A stretch of DNA of 64,000 nt from Begonia masoniana (Eukaryota; Streptophyta; Magnoliopsida; Cucurbitales; Begoniaceae): assembly GCA_022432975.1 (NCBI GenBank), contig CM039502.1, positions 5,446,375 through 5,510,374 on the forward strand, written 5' to 3'. Shown piece after piece: positions 32,678 to 44,922 of the stretch; position 1 is the stretch's first letter; the number at the start of each line of letters is the position of its first letter. The translations under genes were made by a program, and so were the position numbers. The notes under the pieces were generated by a model, which was not told the DNA's origin, made no database searches, and saw nothing but the letters and a program-made list of their open reading frames with translations.

Positions 32678-32742
32678 CTTCACTTGGATTTTATATTTGA
32701 AATTATATAAATTTTTCATACACAATTATGGTGATGATGTAT

Positions 32743-33030
32743 CTATACGAGCATTTTGCAATTCAGATTAAGGAGGTTATCCAATTTCTCGTAAATCGAC
32801 CACATGTTATTGTCTATTTTAGGATATTCACTCATTTCTCGGCGATCAACGACGAGACCGTGTTGTGAATTAGCCGGGTTAAACTCATTATTGAAAGATT
32901 TAAAAGTATTGCATATGAAGTCGACATTATTAATCATCTTGCAGATGTATTCGCTAAAATCTTCGAAAAATGAAGTCTTCTAAAAATTACTAAGCAAGTT
33001 ATGATAATAACTCGAGGGAGATTGCTAGGA
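32743..33030 (+). mobile_element. Relic of a Copia 3' end (RNase H tail, PPT, LTR start)
   Basis: Near 32890-32970 a plus-strand reading gives H-L-A-D-V-F-A-K and a stop, resembling the end of Copia RNase H (L-A-D-I-F-T-K-P). About 40 nt later CTCGAGGGAGATTGC looks like a polypurine tract followed by the TG of an LTR. The rest is decayed. Confidence 0.45.
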
Positions 33031-33647
33031 ATTTCGAATGTTATGTACAAAGGTCAAAAATGTAAATTTCACCCGAGGAACTCAAGCCTTAGCTTCGGGA
33101 TTTGTCAATATTTGGAACCCGAGGCTACGACCAGATCGAACCTATGACCCTGTCCCATACCTCCTCGAACAAAGACGAGTTATATCCTCCAGTTCCACTG
33201 ACCCTTGCTGAGTTGCGATTTCCATTTCCGATCGAACGAATCTATTTCCGGCCAATTCAACGGCGCCGATGGCTGCGGATTGACGAGGGATGCTTTCTCT
33301 TTGTTCCCTTTAAAGATCTTTTCCTTCTTTGTTCTTTTGCCCAGTAGTGAATCTCGTATTAAAGAAACTTCTGGATTGGGACCCTCGCCAAATCGCTGCT
33401 TCGTCGTGTGGGCGGGTTTCTATGTTTCTGATTCAGATCTTGTGCCTGATGTTCTTCGACCAGTTCATGAAGCCGACTTTTTGTCCTTTTGAAATTGTTT
33501 AAGGGACAGAGTAGTAGAAGTCAGCCGCTTCGTATTTACTCGGAAATTGATTTCCTGTTTTCCCCAGAAATATCCTGTGGCGGGATTTCTCGGAATCTGC
33601 CCGAAGTTTAAATTTTTAGGTTCAAATGACAACTTGTCATTGACAAG

Positions 33648-33650
<3 letters not shown>
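33031..33650. other. Intergenic upstream of NEAP
   Basis: Moderately GC-rich with open frames (33102-33347, 33205-33492) that resemble no family I know. It may include upstream UTR or decayed LTR sequence. Confidence 0.35.

Positions 33651-33690
<40 letters not shown>
33651..33690. repeat. (CT)20 microsatellite
   Basis: An uninterrupted CT dinucleotide run of 40 bp, about 400 bp upstream of the NEAP start codon. CT/GA tracts are common in plant promoters and 5' UTRs. Confidence 0.95.
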
Positions 33691-33693
<3 letters not shown>

Positions 33694-34088
33694 TAGTCTC
33701 GTGTCGGAAATGGGGTTTATTATTAGCCAGGGAAAAAGAGAGAAAGAGAGCAGGATATTCGATTTTTCTGGACTTTATTTAATCTATAATTTCAAGATAA
33801 CGCGAACGAATAAAGATGGGATTTTTACGTGAAATTTGGTCAAACCCATCTTAGTTAATATTTTAATTATATAGTTTGATGCTTCTACTTTCATTTCCAT
33901 CAAAGTTCCTCGGCCATGAGCATTTAAGCCACAACTACCAGGTTTCACATGCAGATGTGAAAGCCTTTGCTCCCCAGACTGCCGACTCTTATCACGGATC
34001 CTAAAAGTGAGGACTCGATTAATTCTGCTCATCCTCTTGCTAACGGGCAAGTTGGTCTCGCCGTTGGATCCAGTTCTTCCATTTTCCG

Positions 34089-36243
34089 ATGTCGGTTTCC
34101 GACAACTCACCGTCGTCTTCTTCGTGTCATGCTGTTGGAAATATTGATCCACTTCTCAAAGACTTGAATGAAAAGAAGCAGAGCTTCCGCCGCAACGTGC
34201 TCTCCCTAGCCATTGAGCTGAAGGAGGTTCGCAGCCGCCTAGCTTCCCAAGAGCAATCATACGCCCAAGAGTCCATTACTAGACAGGCATGTGATTTTCA
34301 ATTTTCCATTTTCTTTTTCCTTTATCTTATGAATTTGACTATTGCATGTATGGATCTTTATTTGGGATTTTCAGTCTGTAAATCGAATTGGGTATCCTGT
34401 TTTTGGGGGGTGTTTGGCAGGAAGCAGAAACAAAGGCTAAAAACATGGAAGATGAGCTTGAAAGATTGCAGAAGAGATTGGAAGAGAGGGACGACCAGCT
34501 TCAGGCATCCTCGTCTACTGCAGACAAGGTTGCCCACTTGATACTCCTGTTTTTTCACGTTACTAGCCTTTTTCTGTTTGGCTTTTTTCTATAGATTTCC
34601 CTTTGGACTGCTTAAAATATCAATTGAATTTCAATCTGTCTTATTTGGGTCGAATTGCTTTTAGATTCGCCTCATTTGTATGTCTTGCTATACCAAATTT
34701 GAAAATTAGCCACGGATCTTATGATCCCTTGGGCATTTGTTTACTTTGTTTTTGGTGGAGCCTGTTGGTGGAAAAAGGGCCAAACTTTTTCCGACTCTGA
34801 GCTATTGTCTTTCTTCTCTTGGAGTTGAATATCTCGTCCGTTTTTTTTTGTACATACTTTATGGTCTAACAACGTGAGTATGATAAAGCACAATCATTTA
34901 TCACATCATCTGTGTTTTTTGACAGAAACTGTCGTTGTGTTTTTCTGAAATGTTCATGTTGTCGTGGTAGCTGGTTTTATAAGAATCAGTGGCTCTTATG
35001 AAATAATAATTGCAAAAACTGAAACATCTTTGCTCATACTTCTCTGTTTTATTGTCCTTGGAAATAAACTAGGGAGGTCGTGAATTTCCAGACTGATCAT
35101 GAAAAACATATTTTTGAAAAAGTAGTTATAAAACATGTCTTTGTTTTATCAGAAACAATCATTTCAGCCTTCTTTCCTTTGTGAAAATTACATGATTGCA
35201 GTACCTCAATGAGTTGGACGATCTTCGATCACAACTTGCTGCTACTCAGGCAACTGCAGATGCAAGAGCTGCTTCGGCCGAGTCAGCGCAGGCCCAGTGC
35301 CATGTGCTTTTGAAAGAATTAAACGAGAAAAACAAGTCGTTAAAAACGCACGAGGATCGTGTGATCAGGCTCGGAAAGCAGCTAGACAATCTGCAGAAGG
35401 ATCTTCAGACGAGGGAATCTTCCCAAAAGCAACTGAGAGACGAAGTGTTGAGGATTGAACGTGATATCATGCAAGCTGTTGCCAAAGCGGAAGCAAGCAG
35501 CGAGAGTGAAGTTAAAAAATATTGGATAAGGAGAAAATCAACAAATTATTGATGACAAAAGATGAAGAAATTGCCAAATTGAAAGATGAAATCAAGATAA
35601 TGTCTGCTCATTGGAAGCATAAAACAAAAGAGCTGGAATCACAAGTATGTTAATCCCAACAACTTCTCAGTTATATATTCTTTCGCGTCCATCCTCTATA
35701 TTGTTTTCTTTTTTTTCTAATATTAATTTCAATTATGTTCTATCAACAGCTGGAGAAGCAAAGAAGAGCTGATCAAGAACTCAAAAAGAAAGTGTTGAAA
35801 TTGGAATTCTGCTTGCACGAGGCCCGTGCCCAGACGCGGAAGCTTCAAAGGGTACTGTAAACTAGACAAAGTTCTTAGTAAACAGAAAATATGTTGTTTT
35901 GAAGTCAGACATTACCATGCTCTAGCTTGTGAATGAGAAAAGACTCGAAAATCTCTGTTTTAATGAACTTAAAATAATGTGGATTTGGCTTATAATGCTT
36001 CAAAATAGAGTTTCTGTAATGAGAGATCCTTCATCATCTTCTCTTATTTCAATCTTTTTCGGTTTCTGCTGACAGTTAGGGGAGCGACGGGACAAAGCTC
36101 TGAAAGAACTCAAAGATCAGTTAGCGGCCAAACAGCGATGGGAGGTCCCGGACAGCGCAAATCAAAATTTCTGGGAAAGTTCCGGGTTTAAGATCGTTGT
36201 TTCGGTGTCCATGTTGGTGTTGGTGATATTTTCTAAGAGATGA
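34089..36243 (+). CDS. NEAP: Nuclear envelope-associated protein (NEAP-like), frameshifted
   Basis: Plant NEAPs are coiled-coil proteins of the inner nuclear membrane that associate with SUN-domain proteins. Five coding exons: 34089-34286, 34421-34528, 35202-35644, 35750-35851 and 36076-36243. Nearly the whole product is predicted coiled coil rich in Glu, Lys, Arg and Gln; a basic stretch follows (exons 4-5), and the last ~20 residues form a hydrophobic tail anchor ending F-S-K-R, typical of the family. Exon 3 is 443 nt, one short of a multiple of three: at about 35516-35521 a run of six A's should be seven to keep frame, and as written translation stops at 35551. With that base the protein would be about 339 aa, near the Arabidopsis length. 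This is either a real null allele or a homopolymer error. Intron 1 uses a GC donor (CAG/GCATGT). Confidence 0.85.
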
Positions 36244-37358
36244 AAATCTACTCTACATGTTGCTTCCAATGTGGGAAGAATCTGTGTAAAAAGAATGTAC
36301 ACAACTGAGCAGGTTAATTTGTTTTGTCATATGAAGACTGCAGTAATGGGAGAAGTCACTTCTGTTCTCTTTTTGTCCAATATACTTGCTCTGTTCTCTA
36401 TCAACCTCGTCATCGGCCCAATGTCGGTGAGTCGATCCTCCTTGGCTGCTCCGGTCTAACCCGACCTTAGGTTTAATAATAGATTTAGGCAAATTCCGCC
36501 TGACTTGATCTACCGGGCAGTCTGAAAGCCGATCATTGTATAATTAGCGCCTTTGCTTTAGTATTCGTCTCGCGATAGACATTTAATTTGGAATTGTAGA
36601 CCTCGGAACATTATTTGTTGTCAGGACTGAGTTCTTGGCTTGATTTGAACCAAGGTTCAATAGCCTTGGCTTGATTTGAGCGGCCATGGCTGAGTTGTCA
36701 GCGAATAAATTGTCCGAGTGATCAAAGATACGACTTTCCCTGATTTGGACCTCCGTGTTTGGTCGAAAGGTAGAGTCCTACTCCTACGTATGATTTAATA
36801 GTTTAATGAGCTGTGATGACCAAATTCAGCGTCCCATGCATGCCTAGTTTTTGGTAATTTCATAAACTTTCACATTTAGAAAATGAAGGACAAATTCAGT
36901 TGAAATCTCAGGAAGCTTCGCCATTGAAAGTTCAGGAACCTTTCCATGTTTGGCACAAAAAGACTGCAGAACTTCCGCTTATGTTCGGCCTTTACAGTTT
37001 TGTTCTTGAAATTCACATCAAACATGTAGTATTTTTACAAAATTATATCCTATTAAAAAAGAGCTAGAGTTATACTCATAGACTATATTCTATTAAAAAG
37101 AGCCATTTTTGTAATTTACTTTACGTGATTCTCATGGTTGGGAAATTGAGATGGAATTTGCACATCCAATTTACAAAATTCACAAGTCTCTGTTCACAAT
37201 ATACTTACTTTAATCTTCCTATTGTTTGTACTCACCTGCTGATGTTCTACCTCTGACCATGCTCTCGTACTTCTTTCTGTACACAGCTTCAACGGCGGAA
37301 AAGGAACTGGAAATGGGTGTCTTGTATGATCCTACGAATCAAGAAAGCTTTGCCCATG
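36244..37358. other. Intergenic between convergent NEAP and X8 genes
   Basis: Contains the 3' UTRs of both convergent genes. No other coding signal seen. Confidence 0.5.
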
Positions 37359-39644
37359 CTAAACAAAGGGTATCACCAGGAGTAGGACTGCGATGATCGT
37401 AAATCCACCGTAAGGGGAAGCGGTGGCGCTTGAAGTGGGAGACGCAGGAGGACTTTCTGATCCGAACCCTGTTGCGGTGGTTGTACCCGATTCCGAAGCT
37501 GGATTGCTTGTGTTCAAAACTGTGGGTGTAGGCGAACTGCCGGAGCTTAAAGCAGTGCATAAGGAGAAACAATAAAGATGATCAAATATTTCTCAGAAGG
37601 TTAGATTTGTGAGCGGACGAAAAGTGAGAACTGAGAATGAAATGTCTAACCCAGATGGATACGGGGGCGACGTTGTAAGCGGATACGGCGGAGATATCGT
37701 AGCTGGATAAGGCGGCGATGTCGTAACTGGATACGGCGGCGATGTCGTAACTGGATACGGCGGCGATGTCGTAACTGGATACGGCGGCGATGTCGTAACT
37801 GGATACGGCGGCGATGTCGTAACTGGATACGGCGGCGATGTCGTAACTGGATACGGCGGCGATGTCGTAACTGGATACGGCGGCGATGTCGTAACTGGAT
37901 ACGGCGGCGATGTCGTAACTGGATACGGCGGCGATGTCGTAACTGGATACGGCGGCGATGTCGTAACTGGATACGGCGGCGATGTCGTAACTGGATACGG
38001 CGGCGATGTCGTAACTGGATACGGCGGCGATGTCGTAACTGGATACGGCGGCGATGTCGTAACTGGATACGGCGGCGATGTCGTAACTGGATACGGCGGC
38101 GATGTCGTAACTGGATACGGCGGCGATGTCGTAACTGGATACAGCGGCGAGCGATGTCGTAACTGGATACGGCGGCGATGTCGTGACTGGATACTGCGGC
38201 GATGTCGTACTGATACGGCGCGATGTCGTAACTGGATACAGGCGATGTCGTAACTGGATACGGCGGCGATGTCGTAACTGGATACGGCGGCGATGTCGTA
38301 ACTGGATACGGCGGCGATGTCGTAACTGGATACGGCGGCGATGTCGTAACTGGATACGGCGGCGATGTCGTAACTGGATACGGCGGCGATGTCGTAACTG
38401 GATACGGCGGCGATGTCGTAACTGGATACGGCGGCGATGTCGTAACTGGATACGGCGGCGATGTCGTAACTGGATACGGCGGCGATGTCGTAACTGGATA
38501 CGGCGGCGATGTCGTAACTGGATACGGCGGCGATGTCGTAACTGGATACGGCGGCGATGTCGTAACTGGATACGGCGGCGATGTCGTAACTGGATACGGC
38601 GGCGATGTCGTAACTGGATACGGCGGCGATGTCGTAACTGGATACGGCGGCGATGTCGTAACTGGATACGGCGGCGATGTCGTAACTGGATACGGCGGCG
38701 ATGTCGTAACTGGATACGGCGGCGATGTCGTAACTGGATACAGCGGCGATGTCGTAACTGGAGACGGAGGAAACACTGTAGTGGGTGTCGGCATCTGAAC
38801 TGGATTAGTGGTCGGCGGAAGAGATGATGGCGATGACTGAGACGGGGGGGAGGATGAGAGTGAGTAAATGCAAGACCCAGTGCCTGCGTTGATTGAGACC
38901 ATAAAGAAATCAGTCGGAGTGAAAGCAACGACGAAAAAGAAGAGAAAGATGAACTTTCTGACTGACTTGGGTTAGTGTTAACAATCATGGCGGTTCCTCC
39001 AAAGTCACAGCTGGTAGCGATGGGGATTCTTTGAAAATAGGAGTTGAAGGCAAACGAAGCGTGGTTTTCCAGCGTATTGGGGAAGAAACAACTGCCGCCC
39101 TGCTGGATCGGAGAACAGTCAGAACCTCCAATTCCACATGCGTAATCAAGAGCCGCCTGAAGTAATGTCTGTAGAGTTCCAGTCTTTGTCACGCACCAGC
39201 TCTGTCCGGGAAGTGCCGGAGAAGACACTGCAGGTGAAGAGACTGGGTTCGTGCTTGGTGTCGTCGGATACGTCGTTACCGGCACTGCCCCTGGGTTTGT
39301 CGTCGGAACTGTGACGATTGTCGGTGTGGAAGCTGCCGGGGGTTGAGGGAACATCGGAGTTGTGGGGAAGATTGTGGTTGATGGGTTAACTGCGTCGTGC
39401 TTTGATAGTTCGAGGTGGATTTTTCTCTTCTTCTCTCCCCTTTTTGACTGCAACCGTGACATTGGAGCAAAGTCTTGAGCTAATCCACCTGCAATTTAAG
39501 TAGAGGAGACTAACACCATTGAAGCGCGTGTCGCTTGATTTTTGTTGCAGAAAGTTAGAGATGGAAGAGAAGTTGCTTACCAGAAGAGCAGATTGAGAGG
39601 AGAAACGAGAGGAAAAGGAGGCATTTTGAAGCTCCTGCAGCCAT
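37359..39644 (-). CDS. X8/CBM43-domain GPI-anchored protein with minisatellite linker, frameshifted
   Basis: Related to plasmodesmata callose-binding proteins (At2g30933-like); the X8 domain binds beta-1,3-glucan at the cell wall. Four exons: 39581-39644, 38967-39488, about 37651-38883 and 37359-37545. Exon 1 encodes a signal peptide. Exon 2 has a Thr/Pro-rich stretch and the X8 domain from Q-S-W-C-V to N-T-N-P, with six cysteines counting G-S-C-I-Y in exon 3. Exon 3 is then almost entirely a 24-bp repeat encoding S-P-P-Y-P-V-T-T. Exon 4 encodes a Ser/Thr/Pro-rich segment and a hydrophobic tail, fitting a GPI signal. The repeat frame is correct at both ends, but irregular units at 38137-38257 sum to minus one base, so as written the second half is read in a wrong, Arg-rich frame and stops at 37646. 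Confidence 0.85.
37658..38763 (-). repeat. 24-bp minisatellite, about 46 units, inside exon 3
   Basis: The plus-strand unit is GGATACGGCGGCGATGTC plus GTAACT. Units are nearly identical over about 37705-38137 and 38257-38740. Between them is an irregular patch with units of 28, 24, 23, 22 and 22 bp. Edge units carry more substitutions (for example 37658-37728), as is usual in arrays homogenised from the centre. Confidence 0.95.
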
Positions 39645-41260
39645 TAAAATGAGAATGAGCTTTCAGAACAGAGGTCTTAGGAAGAGAATGAACCAAGTAC
39701 TCTCACTGTTTGAGCGAAGAATGGAATAAATGGGGTTATGCTTAGAGAAAATCTGTGAGGAGAGAAAAGTAGAAGAAGAGAGAAGAACCAGTAGAAACGC
39801 AAAGTAAAAAGAGTCTACTTTCTGATGAAGAAATTGGCTTTGATGAGTTTGCAAGATAAGAGAGAGAGAGAGAGTCATCGTCAACTCTTGCTTTGTCATC
39901 AACTTTTACTTTCATTGAGCTTCTTTTGCTTTGCCAAAGACACACACGAGCTCAAGAGACAAAGCAATTGCAAGGCCGCACATGCATGATGCATGGGAAA
40001 ACACATTCCCGGTTCGGTAGGACAGACTGGTTCGGTCCGGTTTCGCCCCTGAATTGTGGACTCAAGTTTCTAGATTTTGGAATCAAAATAAGAACCACTA
40101 AGTTTGGGAACCGAATCAAACCAAACTGATTTTCATAGTTTGGTTCTTGTTCAATTTTGAAATTAAATAATAATTAGTTGAAATATATATATGAACCGAG
40201 TTTTCATGATTGGACCGTATCATGATTTATTTTTGGGTTTGGGTCGTGTTTAGGGTAAAATTGACTTGTATTTTTTCAGCCCACAGTTCGCTATGCTTCA
40301 GTACGGTTTTCACCATATTTACATTTTAAAATGGTGAACTAAATCATAGCCCATGATTCTATTACATCCAAAACAGGGTTTGAGAACCGGACCAAACTGT
40401 CCGTTCTGGTTCAAATTACGGTTTAAACTCCTTTCTTTCCATCTTTTGATAATTTTATTCACGTAGGATTCGACGCTCACTTATCATTATTAATTATTTG
40501 TGAAATATGCACGTATTATTACTACTCGTAGTATTTGAGGAGTGGATGGAGTAGTAAGCCGGTCGGATAATAGAGTGGGGGGCCACACTCCATTAAAATG
40601 ACTAGGATTCTCGTCACCATGCAACCTCTCCCCTCTCGCCAATACAAAAGCATAAAGCCTCGTTACAAATTGAAGGCTTGGCTTGCTTTCGCGATTATTT
40701 AACTATTTAGACTTTGCATTTAAGACACGAAAAAGTAACAAAATTCTCGGATTTTTGGTTATTTTAATTATGATTCGATCTAGATTTAACTTTTACAAAA
40801 TTAAAATCATTATCATAGTGTATTTTGATAAGGCGCATGTAGCTTTAAAGATAGAAGAAAAGACACGTGTACCGAGCTAGATTAAACGAAGAGCATCGTT
40901 TCAGACTCCAGTGCTCGAAAGCCATTTCCTCCATGATTTTTCAATAACATGCAGGACAATCTGTGAGATATCATTATCCATGTCAAGGATAAACATTTAA
41001 AAAAAAAAACCCAAAATGGAACTGCTGTCTACCAAGAATCTTTCTTTCTTGGGATGCTGTTGCTAAAATGTGTTAACATAGCATAAGATAATTTAAAATG
41101 TCAACTGTGTTTATGAAAATAGTAGTCTAAGTGTAAATATGTGATAAAATATTGCAATTCATTTATCAAAAAGTGGCTGATCAAAGCACATTTTCACACA
41201 TTTTGGTGAGACCATCGACGAGCTATGATGAGGACGGAGTAAATAGAAGGGTAAGTTAAA
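39645..41260. other. Intergenic with a hAT-like repeat
   Basis: Upstream region of the X8 gene. About 40010-40430 is rich in GGTTCGG/GAACCG words like the other hAT-like elements here, but I could not define its ends. No gene recognised. Confidence 0.4.
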
Positions 41261-41269
41261 TGTTAGAAA

Positions 41270-41440
41270 TATTGGACGCTATATAAGTTGCATTAATATT
41301 GTCACAATAAACCGGTAGGGGAGAGGAAGTCAGGGAACCAACTATTTCTAACAATAATCGCAACCATATGACCTCGCTTGAACCATTAGCTACACTTTTG
41401 TACTCAGCTTCAATACTCGATTGAGAGACAACGAGCTTGA
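41270..41440 (-). pseudogene. Copia RNase H fragment
   Basis: A minus-strand reading gives S-S-I-E-A-E-Y-K-S-V-A then W-L-R-L-L-L and V-Y-C-D-N-I-N-A, the typical Copia RNase H motifs (A-E-A-E-Y and Y-C-D-N). No other pol domains are intact nearby. The sequence down to about 42000 may be further decayed parts of the same element. Confidence 0.7.
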
Positions 41441-41449
41441 ACGTGAAAA

Positions 41450-43850
41450 CTTAAATCTACTTAAATAATCCACAAATAACGCATGAATTCGAGTTACAAA
41501 TCTTGAATCCGAATCCATTAAAAATCCTAAACTTTAAACATAAAAACGTATAAATTTATCGACCTTTGAAACCCCTTCACGAATGTTGTAGTTCGAAGTC
41601 TCGTGTACACTTCCCTATCCTTAGAACGTGACGATTTGCAAGAACAAAAATCTTCTCTCTCTCCCGCTCCCCTTCCCCTGCCCTAAATAAGTGTTTTCAA
41701 ACCCTTGTAAGAAAAATAATTTTCCTTTTATTTAATTTGAATAAATAATTTTTAAATTAAATCAAAAAAATCTTTTATATATTATGATTCGACAACTCTG
41801 AACATTATCTAATTTCTTACTCAAGATAAATTCCAAATTACTCAATATTTATTTTTTTCAATTTAACGACAACAATTTTTCAAATTATCGATTTTGACCA
41901 AATGACTAAAAAATTCAACATGGTCATAAGACAACTAAACAAGTCAACATATGATGCGTTGACCATCAACAACACAAAAAATCGACACGTGAAATTTAAT
42001 TAATTATAAAAATATTGACTTTTACAAAAAGCACAAAGTTGTTATTCATGTTCTAGTCGAGCATCACGAAGGTCATCACTTAGACAAACTAATATTGTCT
42101 TACATCGACAATAAGAATCACAATTAGATTAAATATAAAGCAACTGAATTTTCTTGTGTAATCGTGTTATATGGTTTGATATTAGTGACCAAGAAAGTTA
42201 TGTTGACATAGAGCAAGGCTTAATCTATAGTTTGGATGAATGTCGAGATCAAATTATGAGGAATCATCGCACGGTCTTAAACAATTTAAACTTCGAGAAA
42301 AAAATGATTTCTTCATGCAAATCTTCATATGTAAGACAAGTATCTCGTAAACTAAATATAAATACGCTAGTAGAGAATGGATAACACGGGAAATAAAAAA
42401 TTTTCTGTATATTATAAGAAATTAAAAGCTAGTGAATCTTCAAGAAATAATCAGGAAGAAAGTTTAGGGACAAAACAAACTCTTTGAATTGCTTGGTATT
42501 TCATTATTCAATCAAAACATCGAGCTATCGTTGGCTCATCGAGCTATTGTTGGCTGATCTTCTTTATCTTATCTACCTTATTCTATTTTTTTGGCTTGTC
42601 CGACTACTATGATCCTAGAATCACGGGAGTGACAATACGAGGAACTAAAAGAAGAAGTCCTCGTGGTTCGAAAAATTAGTTTAAAGTGTGTCAATAAGGT
42701 AATTTGGAATGGAGGTGAGGCCCATTGGCATTAGGGAAAAGATTTGGATAGTCTTAATTATGGAATGGTCTATGTAATGGGGAAGGGTTGGGACTTCGTT
42801 TTCATAAAAAAGCACCATTAAATCAACTCCCACTTATCAAGATTTTCAACCTTGGTTGCAGCTTCATTTTCCAAATTAATGGATGTGTGTCGACCGCCCA
42901 ACCTACTTAAGTATTCTTAATTAATAGTTACATTCACATAATAATTAGAGAAAAATCATGGGGAATGAAGGCGCATGCTACCCATGGGATTAGAGTAATC
43001 TGTTGGTGGTTGAAAGTTGATGATTGTTTTTTGTGAAGGAAAGCTAATATCTAATCTGGGTTGAGTTGGAAATGGTAGAAGACAATGTAAATGTGAGAAA
43101 GAAGACATCTTTTTGGACAGTATGTGCTTAAAACAAAGGGGTAGTGATGGAATTCACGTGCATCTGAACTCCCCCGTGACCTCCTTTACTGTTGGCGTAA
43201 TCGGCAATGGTTTCCGCCATTAATCTCTCTGCTCCGGCTTCGAAGGGAGTTGCTTGGCTTCCATTAGATTGAAGTGTAAGGTTGGTTCATCTAATCTATT
43301 AATGTAAACTGATTATCTTCAATTTGACGTTGACACAAGAACTGAATCTGAGAAGAACTTGACATAATCTGCCATGTGTTAACCTAACAGAACAACAATT
43401 TCGGTGGATCTCCATTGATGCTGAAGCAAATTCCACGTTTACCCATTTTCACTCTGGTACTATTCACTTGTTCTTCTCTCTCTCGAATGGTCGTGAAGAG
43501 AAGATATTGGTTTATCGTCATTTTAGCAGTTAGGTGCCATTGACTGCCATAGTTCTTTCTGTAAACATGGAGGATTTTTCTCTAATATTTTAACAAGATC
43601 CGATTTTTCCTTTCATCTTTTGTCCGAATTTGGCATGCAAGTGGAGGGTGTTCATTTTCTTTTTAGTTTTTGGGTTGTAGCTAGTTGGGAACTCAAAAGG
43701 CGTCATCAATTTGCGAAAGCAATGGGCCATGTATGTGGGAGAGGTGAGAGCTAAATGGATAAACTCTAGGCTACTTGTAGCTGGCAATTGACCTTTGAAA
43801 CCCAGTATTCACAGTGCTAACTTCTAAACCCACCTCTTTCCCCATTCCAT
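41450..43850. other. Intergenic, no gene recognised
   Basis: AT-rich. A short tandem repeat (TCGAGCTATCGTTGGCTCA-like, two units) lies near 42520-42555. A 76-codon frame at 42154-42384 has no recognisable family. Confidence 0.4.
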
Positions 43851-44922
43851 TTCCACTATCTTCATTCCAATGTTTGATTCAAACATTTGGGTAAAGTGAA
43901 TACTGATGCAAAAATCCAGCCTTTAACCTATCAAAACAAGAGCAAGACTCACTTGTGAAGATTGAGCAAGTTGGTGGGTTGTCGAGAGTATAATCTGGAA
44001 GTGTCAAATGTTGGATGAAAGAGAAAAGGAGAGGTAAATTCCCGATGATCAATCATCGTCCTAACAAATCAAGCTACTGCCTTGGCTAAAACCTATGCTT
44101 CTCTTTTACTGTATTTATTGTGTGTTGGGAGGCAGGAGGCGTCTCAACTCATCAAATACCTCTGATAACTCCATTTCTTCTTCTTCTTCTTCCCGTTTTC
44201 TCTGCAACTATTCTCATATTCACTGTTTTTATTCTTTTGCATTTGGGTTTTTCAGGAAGGCTTCAAGGCTGGTGCCAGAAAGCTCCTTCTCATCTTAGAT
44301 TTACACTCACATTTCCCCCTGACTAAGTAAATTAGGTTAGGTTGTCATTATAACTTGATTTGCTGAGAGCTGGCCGCACTTGGGTTTCTTTGGACGCTTC
44401 CTATTTGGCGTATCCCACCCTTTAGCTTCCTCATTCTGAGATCTGCTCCTGTGGGTAAGTATCATGTCTTGAGATCCATCCAGTATGGTGAAGGAGTGTC
44501 AGAGATCTGAGCTTTGAATACAGCTCCTGTTAATTCAAGAACAGGAAAGGTAAGAGACGTAGCATTACATGGAAATTAAAGATCGTTTCTGTTATGCTTA
44601 GCCTTGAAAGTTGTTGTGATTTACATTGCTGCCTTCCTCAACTCCTTTATCTACAGTCTTCGCCTAGCTCACGATCTGTCCACCTGTGAATTGAGTGATT
44701 TCCTCTTCTCTCTTGCTCTGCCGCCTCTTTTGCGTAAAAAAGCTGTGCACCTCAAATTAGTGTCAATGGCGATTATGTAAACTATGTAGGATGAGATAAT
44801 AATTAGAGAAAATGGTGTTGAACAATGGTTTAAATGTAGTTGTTATACAAATATTCTAACACAATCTACCTTCCATTTATTTCCTTTGGCTTCAATTGTA
44901 CAGGACTTTTGAAACTATAGAA

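Noticed and set aside
33102..33492. Two overlapping plus-strand frames upstream of NEAP as a possible gene
   Set aside because: No recognisable domain, no splice support, and lost between a Copia relic and a microsatellite.
35508..35530. A 22-nt micro-intron to restore the NEAP frame
   Set aside because: Far shorter than the minimum plant intron; a missing base in the A-run is simpler.
37700..38760. Regular short repeats that might suggest a CRISPR array
   Set aside because: Units are contiguous 24-bp copies without spacers, in a plant gene; it is a coding minisatellite.
38183..38827. Plus-strand 214-residue Arg/Cys/Trp-rich repeat frame
   Set aside because: A shadow of the 24-bp minisatellite, which stays open in several frames; the real gene is on the minus strand.
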